From assembly GCA_029556915.1 (NCBI GenBank), contig JAKQIT010000074.1, positions 124,001-188,000 of the forward strand: a stretch of DNA of 64,000 nt, given 5' to 3'. Every line of letters begins with the position of its first letter. Position 1 is the stretch's first letter. Under the pieces are notes generated by a model, which searched no databases, was not told the DNA's origin, and worked only from the letters and a program-made list of their open reading frames with translations. Of this stretch, positions 26,013 to 34,689 are shown in pieces. The translations under genes and the position numbers were made by a program. This stretch comes from Pseudomonadota bacterium. Its GTDB lineage: Bacteria > Pseudomonadota > Gammaproteobacteria > Burkholderiales > Methylophilaceae.

Positions 26013-26960
26013 TTAGGGTAATTTAACACGCGCAACATTGCCTTTAGTAGAGGCTGTTAAATCAACTGGCTGACCTAAATATTGAAGTTTAGTAGCGCTC
26101 GCGTTGCCAATCAAAATGCTGACAGGCGGCTCATCATCAAAACCACCCGTATCGCCGGCAGAAAAGGTTTTTTCAAAGATGACTTTACCTGCTTTATTTT
26201 TAGCACGTACCCAAGTTGGTTCGCTGAATGTCATGCTGATTTTATGTGTAACAACAGCATTTTGTTCTGTGACATTTGGGGTTGTTGAACTAACGCCAAC
26301 CTGTGCGGTTTCCGCTGCTAGTGTGCCAGAAGCACTTGCCTGTTGTTCTGTTGGTGCCGGCTGTTGTGCCACCTGCGTAGCCGATTGCGCTGCAATAGAT
26401 GGCATTGCCTCTGGCAACGCGCTGGTGGTGGTGACAACTTCAGCAGCCGCATTTCGCTCAGCAGCAGGTAATGCAACCTCTGGCAGTGGTTCTGAAATAG
26501 TAGCATCTTTACTTTCTGACGATGGTCCAGTGAACGCTGGAATGAGATTCATCGCATATAACCCGCTTAATAATATCAGCAGTAACAAGCCAGCTAGCAG
26601 GTATTTAAGCCTTGGATGATGTGTTTCGTGTTTCATCACATGACGCGTACTGGTTTTAACACTTAAACTTGCAGGCTCATTTGATGGGATACGCTGGCGA
26701 TGGCTTGCTAGTAAAGGTTCTGCTTCCACCCCTAAAAAGCGCGCATAATTGCGGATAAAGCCACGTGTAGTGGCTGATTCTGGCAACAAATCGAATGCAT
26801 TGTTTTCTATCGCATCAATTTGCTTAACGCTAATACGTAAGCTGTTAGAGACGTCATTTTGCGACAGTTTTTTAGCTTTTCTCGCCGCTAATAACACTTC
26901 TCCTAATGGAGCAAACTGCGTTCCAGATGCTGCAGAATCAGAGCGTGTTTCATCTACCAT
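26013..26960 (-). CDS. rodZ: RodZ-like cytoskeleton/transcription protein (HTH, TM, DUF4115)
   Basis: 315 residues. Cytoplasmic helix-turn-helix (about 18-85, LGEVLLAARKAKKLSQNDVS), one membrane segment (about 117-136, LKYLLAGLLLLILLSGLYAM), a Pro/Ala/Gln-rich linker, and a periplasmic DUF4115 domain ending in beta-rich sequence. RodZ links MreB to the cell wall machinery. It sits between pilW and ispG, as in many proteobacteria, two bases after pilW. Confidence 0.9.
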   Translation of the reverse strand: MVDETRSDSAASGTQFAPLGEVLLAARKAKKLSQNDVSNSLRISVKQIDAIENNAFDLLPESATTRGFIRNYARFLGVEAEPLLASHRQRIPSNEPASLSVKTSTRHVMKHETHHPRLKYLLAGLLLLILLSGLYAMNLIPAFTGPSSESKDATISEPLPEVALPAAERNAAAEVVTTTSALPEAMPSIAAQSATQVAQQPAPTEQQASASGTLAAETAQVGVSSTTPNVTEQNAVVTHKISMTFSEPTWVRAKNKAGKVIFEKTFSAGDTGGFDDEPPVSILIGNASATKLQYLGQPVDLTASTKGNVARVKLP

Positions 26961-26962
26961 GA

Positions 26963-27715
26963 TTATTTTCCGCTTTGTAATAATTTCGCTTGCGCAGAAT
27001 CAGGATAAAGACTTCGTAGTTGCAGTGCGTAACTCGCCTCTTCATCTTGGCCACCTAATTCTCGCTCAATTTGTATGCCTAACCATAAAATTTCTGGGCC
27101 TGGCCGCGTGAGCAATGCATTTTGCAGGGTTTTCTTAGCTATTGTAGTTTGTTTACGTTGAAACTGGATGTTCGCAAGTTGATAAGCTGCAGTGTTCATC
27201 AGCGGATCAATTTGTAAGGCCTTATTAAAATAGACTTCAGCATTAGCCATATCATTTTTACGCGCTGAACATACGCCCGCATTGGTGTATGCAATGGCTG
27301 GCGTTGCGTAAAGCGGGTTTTTAACTGCAGCTAAAAAATGTGGGATAGACTCATCAAAACGACTTCTAGAACACAAAAATGTACCGTAATTATTCTGTGA
27401 TTCTGAGTTATTAGGATCTATTTGTACTGCCTTTTTAAAATTCGAATCCGCATCGCTATCTTTACCAAGTTCCGCATTCACCAAACCCAGTCCGTTGAAT
27501 GCAAGTGCGTAATTAGGGTCAATTTTTGTGGCTAAACCAAACTCTTCTAAAGCAATCTCATATTGTTTTTGCTGAAAATAAACAGCGCCTAAATCGGTAT
27601 GCGCGCGTGCGCGCGATTTTGTATATTCGGCTTGTTTTTCTTTAGATTCTGTACTTGCACAACCAGCAATAAACAAAGCCAAAGTAGCTAACGAAAACAG
27701 TTTAATTAAATTCAT
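26963..27715 (-). CDS. pilW: Type IV pilus biogenesis/stability lipoprotein PilW/PilF
   Basis: 250 residues from the ATG at 27715, which gives a clean lipoprotein signal with FIAGC (Cys19). The earlier TTG at 27733 lies inside rlmN and is unlikely. TPR repeats follow (AHTDLGAVYFQQKQYEIALE, YALAFNGLGLVNAELG, SESQNNYGTFLCSRSRFDE). PilF/PilW helps the PilQ secretin to assemble in the outer membrane. Position between rlmN and rodZ is conserved. Confidence 0.92.
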   Translation of the reverse strand: MNLIKLFSLATLALFIAGCASTESKEKQAEYTKSRARAHTDLGAVYFQQKQYEIALEEFGLATKIDPNYALAFNGLGLVNAELGKDSDADSNFKKAVQIDPNNSESQNNYGTFLCSRSRFDESIPHFLAAVKNPLYATPAIAYTNAGVCSARKNDMANAEVYFNKALQIDPLMNTAAYQLANIQFQRKQTTIAKKTLQNALLTRPGPEILWLGIQIERELGGQDEEASYALQLRSLYPDSAQAKLLQSGK

Positions 27716-27719
27716 GCTG

Positions 27720-28820
27720 TTAAATTGCCTCAATAGGAATTCTATTTATAGTTCGCTTGGTTTTATCGAACACTTTGCCAGCTAATTGCCCACAAGCTGC
27801 ATCTATATCATCTCCGCGTGTTTTACGCACGGTGACCACATAACCCGCTTGCATTAAAATATCACGAAACACCTTGATGTGGCTAGGCTTAGATGTCGCG
27901 TAACCGCTATTGGGGAATGGATTAAACGGGATTAAGTTAAATTTACATGGCGTATACTTGACCAATTGCAGCAACTCATGTGCGTGCTCTACCGTATCAT
28001 TTACGCCATCTAGCATTACATACTCAAAGGTCACAAAATCGCGCGGAGCTTTTTCTAAATAGCGGTTACAAGCTGCCATTAAATCCTTAAGCGGATATTT
28101 TTTGTTGATGGGTACAATTTCATCCCGTAGCGTATCATTTGGCGCATGTAAGCTCACAGCAAGTGCAACGGGGCAGTCTTCTTTAAGTTTATCCATGGCT
28201 GGCACAATACCACTGGTGGAAAGCGTTACTCGACGGCGGCTTAAGCCATACGCACTGTCATCCAGCATAATTTGCATTGCAGTGACCACATTATCGTAAT
28301 TGGTCAATGGCTCGCCCATACCCATCATCACCACGTTTGAAATAATGCGGTCATTGGCCGACAACATATCATAGCCAGCTTCTTGACGAAGCGATTTGTT
28401 CGCAATTGCCAACTGGCCGATGATTTCAGCCACGCTCAGGTTGCGATTAAAGCCTTGCGCGCCGGTACTACAAAATGTACACGCAAGTGCACAGCCGATT
28501 TGCGATGAAATACACAACGTACCTCTGTCATCTTCAGGAATAAATACTGTTTCAATAGAGTTTGCCACATCAGCACCAATCAGCCACTTGCGCGTACCAT
28601 CATTAGACACTTGCTCTAACTGCACATTAGGTAGTGTGATTTGCGCCTCAAGTTGCAACTTTTCACGCAAACTTTTGGCAATATCCGTCATCTGATTAAA
28701 ATCATGTACGCCAAAATGATGCATCCAGCGCATCAACTGCTTGGCTCGAAAAGGCTTCTCGCCGATACTAGCAAAGTATTCGGCGAGTTGTTTTTGACTA
28801 AAATTAAGTAAATTAATCAA
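27720..28820 (-). CDS. rlmN: Dual-specificity 23S rRNA/tRNA methyltransferase RlmN
   Basis: 366 residues, radical SAM enzyme methylating C2 of A2503 in 23S rRNA and A37 in some tRNAs. The cluster motif [19 protein letters not shown] is present, as are [12 protein letters not shown] and the C-terminal [18 protein letters not shown] with a catalytic Cys. Downstream of ndk across a 141-base gap holding a nested palindrome. Confidence 0.96.
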   Translation of the reverse strand: MINLLNFSQKQLAEYFASIGEKPFRAKQLMRWMHHFGVHDFNQMTDIAKSLREKLQLEAQITLPNVQLEQVSNDGTRKWLIGADVANSIETVFIPEDDRGTLCISSQIGCALACTFCSTGAQGFNRNLSVAEIIGQLAIANKSLRQEAGYDMLSANDRIISNVVMMGMGEPLTNYDNVVTAMQIMLDDSAYGLSRRRVTLSTSGIVPAMDKLKEDCPVALAVSLHAPNDTLRDEIVPINKKYPLKDLMAACNRYLEKAPRDFVTFEYVMLDGVNDTVEHAHELLQLVKYTPCKFNLIPFNPFPNSGYATSKPSHIKVFRDILMQAGYVVTVRKTRGDDIDAACGQLAGKVFDKTKRTINRIPIEAI

Positions 28821-28838
28821 TCTTACCTTAACCTTTTC

Positions 28839-28964
28839 AAATCATTTAAGTTTCTAAATGAGGCGAGGCGCAAACGAAAAATGATAACGCGGCATACATT
28901 AAAGTATGTAAGGAAATCATTTTTTGTAAGCAACAAAGCATCATGACGAAGATTGAATGATTTA
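28839..28964. repeat. Nested palindrome between ndk and rlmN
   Basis: Three concentric inverted pairs. Outer: AAATCATTTAA (28839-28849) with TTGAATGATTT (28953-28963). Middle: AAAAATGAT (28877-28885) with ATCATTTTT (28916-28924). Inner: CATAC (28893-28897) with GTATG (28904-28908). The RNA would fold into a long hairpin inside the ndk-rlmN transcript. It differs in sequence from the dispersed GC-rich repeat. Confidence 0.65.
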
Positions 28965-29366
28965 ACCAAAGAAGTATTTAATTTCAATCGCTGCATTTTC
29001 AGCAGAATCTGAACCGTGTACTGCATTGGCATCAATACTTTCAGCAAAGTCAGCACGAATCGTACCCGCCGCCGCTTCTTTAGGGTTTGTTGCGCCCATC
29101 AAATCACGGTTTACTTGTACCGCGTTTTCACCTTCTAAAGCTTGAATCATTACTGGGCCTGAAATCATGAATTTAACTAAATCTTTAAAGAAAGGACGCT
29201 CTTTATGCACTGCGTAAAAACCTTCAGCCTCGGCTTGGGTTAATTGCGCCATTTTAGCAGCAACAATTTTTAAGCCTGCGTTTTCAAAACGCGTATAAAT
29301 TTTACCAATTACATTTTTAGCTACTGCGTCAGGTTTGATGATAGAAAGCGTGCGTTGAACAGCCAT
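28962..29366 (-). CDS. ndk: Nucleoside diphosphate kinase
   Basis: 134 residues, slightly shorter than the usual 140-143 but complete. N-terminal [11 protein letters not shown], the segment [14 protein letters not shown], and the active-site His in NAVHGSDS are all present. Transfers phosphate between NTPs and NDPs. First gene of the leftward block; divergent from fadL across 278 bases. Confidence 0.95.
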   Translation of the reverse strand: MAVQRTLSIIKPDAVAKNVIGKIYTRFENAGLKIVAAKMAQLTQAEAEGFYAVHKERPFFKDLVKFMISGPVMIQALEGENAVQVNRDLMGATNPKEAAAGTIRADFAESIDANAVHGSDSAENAAIEIKYFFG

Positions 29367-29644
29367 AATTACTCCACAAAATGAACAAGTTGAAAAGAAC
29401 AGTAAAATACCATTTTTGACGCTTTTAATAAACCAAAAGTTGTGAATAAAGCTAAAAATAACCGCATTTATGCGCTTTTATTACTGAATTGAATCATATA
29501 AAAAAACTTATGATTGAAAGCTATACGTTAACTGTAAAAATCAGTAAGATGCCATTGTTACAAATCATTTACAATGGTTTCTCGTAATGAGGTACTTACA
29601 ACAAAATTACACTTGCAGTTTACACATTATTGGGGAGTGATGTA
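29367..29644. other. Divergent promoter region of ndk and the FadL-type porin
   Basis: 278 AT-rich bases without a gene. Near the porin side there is an inverted repeat, CCATTGT (29552-29558) and ACAATGG (29571-29577), 12 bases apart, a possible operator. No convincing -35/-10 pair could be fixed by eye. Confidence 0.4.
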
Positions 29645-30931
29645 ATGAAACTAAAAAATAGTATTCAAGTAGCTTTAGCAGCCTCATTATTAGGCACATT
29701 TAGTCAGGCGCAAGCCGCTGGTTTTGCAATCATTGAGCAAAGTGGTAGCGGCATGGGCAACGCTTATGCTGGTGCTGCAGCGGTTGCTGAAGATGCCAGC
29801 ACCATATTTTTCAATCCCGCTGGGATGACGTATATCGAAGGCACACAAATTGTTGGTGCTTTGCATATTATTAAACCTAAAGCAGACTTTGAAAATCAAG
29901 TATCGGTAAACGCTGCGCCTAGACCTTTGGGTGGCGAAGGTGGCGATGCTGGAGATTGGGCGTTTGTTCCGAATTTTTATTATAAACGTGATTTAACCGA
30001 CACCTTAAAGTTTGGCTTGGGTGTCAACTCGCCATTTGGCCTTAAAACTGAATACGATAAAAGCTGGATGGGACGCTTTCAAGGCATTAAATCGGAATTA
30101 AAAACAGTCAACATCAATCCTGCCATTGCTTTTAAAGTCAACGACCAACTTTCGTTAGGTCTTGGTTTGTCAGCCATGTGGATACAAGCCGATTTAACAA
30201 GTGCGGTCAACCTAGGCGCTGCGGAATCATCAGCTAAAAACAAAGGTGATGATTGGGGCTTTGGTTTTAATTTAGGTGCAATTTACCAAATTACGCAAGA
30301 CACCCGAGTTGGTTTAGCTTACCGCTCAAAAGTTGAGCAGCATCTCAAGGGTGAGTCTAAATCGCCCTTTACCGGTCTGAATGCAATTCCAAGTCGAACC
30401 TTAAATACTGATATAAAGGCCGACGTCACCTTGCCAGAAACACTATCTTTAAGCGCATTCAGTAAACTTGATGACAAATGGGATTTACTTGCTGATGTTA
30501 CTTGGACGCGCTGGAGTCAATTTGATGAGTTAAGAATCATTCGTGACAATGGAACAAACAGTACCCTCGCATTAACGCCAGAGAATTGGAGCAACACAAT
30601 GCGCTATTCGATTGGCGCTAACTATCATTACAGCGACACCATGAAGTTGCGTGCTGGTTTAGCCTATGATGAAGAGGCTATTAGTACTGAATATCGTACC
30701 GTTCGCATTCCTGGTAACGATAGAAAATGGTTAGCTTTAGGTGCTAGTTGGCAAGCTACCCCTAGCACGAAGCTAGATATTGGCTATGCACATTTATTTG
30801 TTAGTGACACAAAAATTGATGATGATCAACGGATTCCTGTCGCACCTTCACCAGTTGGCAAAGGTAGAGTAAATGGTGAATACGATGCAAACGTTAACAT
30901 TTTAAGCTTACAAGTAACGCATAATTTTTAA
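29645..30931 (+). CDS. FadL/OmpP1-family outer membrane transport protein
   Basis: 428 residues from the ATG at 29645, preceded by GGGGAG. Signal peptide MKLKNSIQVALAASLLGTFS ending AQA, then mature AGFAIIEQSGSGMGNAYAGA with the family's N-terminal plug sequence and FFNPAGMT (NPA motif). The 14-strand barrel ends in a C-terminal Phe (LQVTHNF), the BAM signal. It imports long-chain fatty acids or other hydrophobic compounds; the substrate in a methylotroph is unclear. Stands alone before the fhc operon, separated by a large hairpin. Confidence 0.92.
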   Translation: MKLKNSIQVALAASLLGTFSQAQAAGFAIIEQSGSGMGNAYAGAAAVAEDASTIFFNPAGMTYIEGTQIVGALHIIKPKADFENQVSVNAAPRPLGGEGGDAGDWAFVPNFYYKRDLTDTLKFGLGVNSPFGLKTEYDKSWMGRFQGIKSELKTVNINPAIAFKVNDQLSLGLGLSAMWIQADLTSAVNLGAAESSAKNKGDDWGFGFNLGAIYQITQDTRVGLAYRSKVEQHLKGESKSPFTGLNAIPSRTLNTDIKADVTLPETLSLSAFSKLDDKWDLLADVTWTRWSQFDELRIIRDNGTNSTLALTPENWSNTMRYSIGANYHYSDTMKLRAGLAYDEEAISTEYRTVRIPGNDRKWLALGASWQATPSTKLDIGYAHLFVSDTKIDDDQRIPVAPSPVGKGRVNGEYDANVNILSLQVTHNF

Positions 30932-30955
30932 GCTAATAATCACCCGAGCAAAAAT

Positions 30956-31052
30956 CACTGCCCTGCAAGCCGCATGGATACTGGCTTTCGCATTCGACTT
31001 AGTGCTTTAGCACTTAGTGAGAATGGTGATGCCAAGTACTGGTACAGGGCAG
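30956..31052 (+). repeat. Dispersed repeat copy D in a 95-base hairpin
   Basis: CTGCCCTG (30958-30965) pairs with CAGGGCAG (31045-31052). Inside are the repeat core GCAAGCC...GGCTTTC and an inner hairpin AGTGCT-TT-AGCACT. It lies between the FadL-type gene and fhcB, and may end transcription of the former, though no T run follows. Confidence 0.7.
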
Positions 31053-31146
31053 CACAAATGAAGATGGTTCAAAATTGGTCTTAAAAATAAAAAATTTTAA
31101 ACAAAAAAAATGTAATAACAGTTAAATAATGCAACAATAAACTTTT

Positions 31147-32346
31147 ATGAATTCTGCCCAGCTCAATGTGCAATTTGTCACCTGCCCCGCTTGCGGTTTG
31201 CTGTGCGATGATGTGCAGGTTAAAAGTACAGATAATGCAATAAAAGTGCAAAAAAATGGCTGTGCAAAAAGTTTAGCTTTTTTTGAGCAGGTTACCCCCG
31301 AGTTACAACCGACAATTGCTGGAAAATCTGCTACTTTAAAAGAAGCGATTGCTGAAGTGGTACGTTTGCTCAAGCAAGCAAAAAATCCTTTATTAGACGG
31401 TTTAAGTACAGACATTACAGGTTTCCGTGCCCTATTTGGTTTAGCACAGAAAACCAATGCCGCATTACGGCATACTAACGCCACTAGTATCGCGCGCAAT
31501 ATGCGCGTACTGCAAAGCGCTGGTTGGCAAACCACCACACTCACTGAAGTAAAAAATCATGCCGATGTAATCGTCTGCTTTGGCAGCAATATTGTTGCGC
31601 ACAACCCACGTTTTTTTGGGCGATTTATTGATATGGACGGGATGTTTGTATCAGCCAAAAATCGGCAAGTAATTGTGCTTGGCAACACTCAAAAAACATC
31701 CAACATTAAAAGCGATGCGCTGGAAGCCCCATGGAATCTGCCTTGCAGGCCAGATGATTTACCCTCGGTGACAATTGCCTTACGCGCATTGGTGGCTGGT
31801 AAAGCGTTAAAAGCGAGTGAAATTGCTGGCATTCAAGTAACAGATTTACAAAAATTAGCGAACATTTTAAAAGCCGCAAAATACGCAGTTTTGGCTTGGG
31901 TGGCCAAAGATTTGGATTTTCCACATGCAGAACTCACCATACAAAATATTACCGAAACCGTTGCAACTTTAAACGAAACCACGCGGGCTGCTGGTTTAGC
32001 GCTAGGAGGTAGCGATGGTGACACCAGCGCCAACTATGCCAACGCATGGCTAAGCGGTTTTGTGCTGGACGAAAATATTCCTGACCACGATGCGGTCATT
32101 TGGGTGAATAGCTTTAGCGTAGATAAATTGCCTAACAACACACCTCACCCTTTGATTGCCTTAGGTGTAGCGCCGCCGTCCAACATAACACCGACTGTAT
32201 ATATTCCTATCGCCACACCCGCTCTTGATTGCGCTGGCATGTTATTTCGCGTGGATGGATCAGTGACCTTGCCGCTTAAAAAAATTCGCGAAAATCATTT
32301 GCCAACTTTAAGCGAGGTTATCAGCCAAATTGAGGCTTTGCTATGA
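31147..32346 (+). CDS. fhcB: Formyltransferase/hydrolase complex subunit B (formylmethanofuran dehydrogenase B-like)
   Basis: 399 residues. N-terminal FVTCPACGLLCDDVQV is typical of FhcB. Homologous to archaeal FmdB/FwdB; in bacteria the Fhc complex is a hydrolase that releases formate from formyl-methanofuran-like carriers and does not need the molybdopterin. Residues about 190-204 (DALEAPWNLPCRPDD) are encoded by DNA resembling the genome's dispersed repeat, in a probable surface linker. First of five coupled genes; fhcA overlaps by four bases. Confidence 0.92.
   Translation: MNSAQLNVQFVTCPACGLLCDDVQVKSTDNAIKVQKNGCAKSLAFFEQVTPELQPTIAGKSATLKEAIAEVVRLLKQAKNPLLDGLSTDITGFRALFGLAQKTNAALRHTNATSIARNMRVLQSAGWQTTTLTEVKNHADVIVCFGSNIVAHNPRFFGRFIDMDGMFVSAKNRQVIVLGNTQKTSNIKSDALEAPWNLPCRPDDLPSVTIALRALVAGKALKASEIAGIQVTDLQKLANILKAAKYAVLAWVAKDLDFPHAELTIQNITETVATLNETTRAAGLALGGSDGDTSANYANAWLSGFVLDENIPDHDAVIWVNSFSVDKLPNNTPHPLIALGVAPPSNITPTVYIPIATPALDCAGMLFRVDGSVTLPLKKIRENHLPTLSEVISQIEALL
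31714..31757 (+). repeat. Copy of the dispersed repeat inside fhcB
   Basis: GATGCGCTGGAAGCC, CCATGGAAT, then CCTTGCAGG. This is the reverse orientation of intergenic copies. Against the complement of copy B the 30-base core agrees at about 25 positions. It is read in frame as DALEAPWNLPCRPDD. Confidence 0.6.
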
Positions 32347-34004
32347 CAACCCTACTTAAAAATGGCAAAATTTATGATCCTGCGCACCAAAAAAACGGGG
32401 TGATTGAAGATATTTATATTAAAAATGGCCGTATTGTTGCCAAACCAAATGCTACTGAAAAAATCACCCAGACGATTGATTTAAAAGGAAAAATCGTCAT
32501 GGCGGGGGCTATTGATATGCATAGCCATATTGGCGGTGGCAAAGTTAACATCGCCCGCATGTTGTTGCCAGAATTTAGAACTTACACCGAGCCTGAAGCG
32601 CACATTTGCACACCGCATTGCTTGCACCACGCGACACCCACCACCACAGAAACTGGCTTTCGTTACATTGAAATGGGCTATACCGCAGCCTTTGAGCCGG
32701 CCATGATGCCGATTAATGCACGCCAAACGCATCTGGAAATGGGCGACACGCCCATGATAGATAAAGGTGGCTACGCCATGTTGGGCAATGATGACTATTT
32801 TTTGCGCTTGCTAGCGAATAATGCTGACCAAAAAGCCATTAACGATTATGTGGCTTGGACACTTCATGCATCGCAAGCCATCGGCATTAAAGTGGTCAAC
32901 CCAGGCGGTATTTCAGCTTTTAAGTTTAATCAGCGTCGTTTAAATTTAGACGAAAATAACGCGCATTATCAGGTGACGCCGCGAGCAATATTGCAAAAAT
33001 TGAGCCGCGCTGTCTATGAGCTTGGCGTTTCCAAGCCCTTGCATGTGCATTGCAATAATTTGGGTGCCGCCGGCAACTTTCAAACCACACTAGATACCAT
33101 GACTGCTTCGGATGGATTGCCAATGCATCTGACGCACATTCAGTTTCATAGTTATGGCACAGAAGGCGATAAGAAGTTTTCTTCGGCCGCCGCGCACATT
33201 GCAGAGGCTTTAAACAAAAACAAGCATATCACGGCTGATGTTGGGCAGATTTTATTTAACCAAACCGTGACGGCATCTGGCGATACCATGATGCAGCACT
33301 TAAACGCCAAGCACGCGAATCCGAAAAAATCAGTCATTATGGATATTGAGTGTGATGCGGGCTGCGGCGTGGTACCGTTTAAATATCGTGACCAAAACTA
33401 TGTCAATGCTTTGCAGTGGGCGATTGGTTTAGAGATATTTCTGAGTGTAGAAGACCCGTGGCGCATCTTTTTAACTACCGACCACCCCAATGGTGCCCCT
33501 TTTACCAGTTACCCGCACCTTATTCGCTTGCTGATGGACAAAACCTTCCGCAATGAGATGTTCGATAAACTCAACCTTGATGCGCAAGCGATGAGCAATC
33601 TGAAATCATTGGAACGTGAGTACAGTTTATATGATATTGCCATTATGACGCGCGCTGGGGCAGCCAAGCTGATTGGCCTCAACAATTGCGGGCATTTAGG
33701 TGTGGGTGCGCAAGCTGATATTACAATCTATACCGACCAACCAGACCGCGAGGCGATGTTCAGCAAGCCTGACTTTGTGTTTAAAAATGGTGAGTTGGTT
33801 GTTAAAGATGGCAAAGTTGTTAAGGTGGTTTGGGGCACCACGCATGTTGCCAAACCTGCATTTGATATAGCCGTAGAGAAAAGTTTAGATTCCTATTTTG
33901 AGCAATATCACACCATTCAATTAGGCAATTTTAAAATAGCTGATGATGAAATCGGTAACGACGGACGCGGCAGTATCACCGTCAACGCCAAAAAGAATGA
34001 TTAA
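32343..34004 (+). CDS. fhcA: Formyltransferase/hydrolase complex subunit A
   Basis: 553 residues, amidohydrolase superfamily, homologous to archaeal FmdA/FwdA. The metal-binding motif DMHSHIGGGKVNIARM is present, with LTHIQFHSYG and TTDHPNGAPFTSYPHL further on. It is the catalytic hydrolase of the Fhc complex, making formate from the formyl carrier. Four-base overlap with fhcB. Part of the tetrahydromethanopterin C1 pathway that marks the organism as a methylotroph. Confidence 0.95.
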   Translation: MTTLLKNGKIYDPAHQKNGVIEDIYIKNGRIVAKPNATEKITQTIDLKGKIVMAGAIDMHSHIGGGKVNIARMLLPEFRTYTEPEAHICTPHCLHHATPTTTETGFRYIEMGYTAAFEPAMMPINARQTHLEMGDTPMIDKGGYAMLGNDDYFLRLLANNADQKAINDYVAWTLHASQAIGIKVVNPGGISAFKFNQRRLNLDENNAHYQVTPRAILQKLSRAVYELGVSKPLHVHCNNLGAAGNFQTTLDTMTASDGLPMHLTHIQFHSYGTEGDKKFSSAAAHIAEALNKNKHITADVGQILFNQTVTASGDTMMQHLNAKHANPKKSVIMDIECDAGCGVVPFKYRDQNYVNALQWAIGLEIFLSVEDPWRIFLTTDHPNGAPFTSYPHLIRLLMDKTFRNEMFDKLNLDAQAMSNLKSLEREYSLYDIAIMTRAGAAKLIGLNNCGHLGVGAQADITIYTDQPDREAMFSKPDFVFKNGELVVKDGKVVKVVWGTTHVAKPAFDIAVEKSLDSYFEQYHTIQLGNFKIADDEIGNDGRGSITVNAKKND

Positions 34005-34013
34005 GGCAAACAC

Positions 34014-34673
34014 ATGAGCAGACTTTACGGCGAACAACACAGAAAACTTCAAGATGATTTTGGCACACGTGGCATGGCTGACCGCGTGGAAGAGTTGGTA
34101 TGCCGTACTGAGTTTGATGAAGGCGCAATAGGCTTTGTTCAAAGCGCTGAAATGTTTTTCTTATCCACCATAGACCATCAGGGACGCCCTTCTGTTTCTT
34201 ATAAAGGCGGCGATGCCGGATTTGTAAAAGTGGTAGACAATACAACACTTATTTTTCCAAGTTATGATGGTAATGGCATGTTTTTCTCAATGGGCAACAT
34301 TAGCCAAAATGCTAATGTCGGTTTGCTGTTTATTTCATTTGAAACGCCTAACCGCTTGCGTGTGCAAGGCACAGCGAGCCTATCACAAGCCCCTGAATTA
34401 CTTGCCCATTACAAAGAGGCTGAGTTTGTTGTGACGGTAAAATTGTCTGAGTTTTGGGTGAATTGCCCAAGATACATCCCAAAAATGCAAAAAGTGCGTG
34501 ACTCACGCTATGTACCGCGCACGCATTGTGAAACGCCGTTGGCGGGATGGAAGCAACTTGATTTAGTACAAGATGTGATTTCTAAAGACGATGTTAAAAA
34601 AGCCGAAAAAGAAGGCATTATCACCATTGAAGAATGGATGGGCAAAGTCATGACTGGTGCGGATGATGCCTAA
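34014..34673 (+). CDS. Pyridoxamine-5'-phosphate-oxidase-like flavin-binding protein within the fhc operon
   Basis: 219 residues. A split-barrel FMN-binding fold is suggested by FFLSTIDHQGRPSVSYKGGD, GNGMFFSMGNISQNANVGLL and RLRVQGTASL. The C-terminal third contains a Cys-bearing stretch (WVNCPRYIPKM) seen in this uncharacterised family. It lies nine bases after fhcA and 16 before fhcD, so it is co-transcribed with the formaldehyde oxidation genes. A redox or cofactor role in that pathway is an inference; activity as PdxH is unlikely given the family branch. Confidence 0.85.
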   Translation: MSRLYGEQHRKLQDDFGTRGMADRVEELVCRTEFDEGAIGFVQSAEMFFLSTIDHQGRPSVSYKGGDAGFVKVVDNTTLIFPSYDGNGMFFSMGNISQNANVGLLFISFETPNRLRVQGTASLSQAPELLAHYKEAEFVVTVKLSEFWVNCPRYIPKMQKVRDSRYVPRTHCETPLAGWKQLDLVQDVISKDDVKKAEKEGIITIEEWMGKVMTGADDA

Positions 34674-34689
34674 ATTTAGCGCTTAAAAT

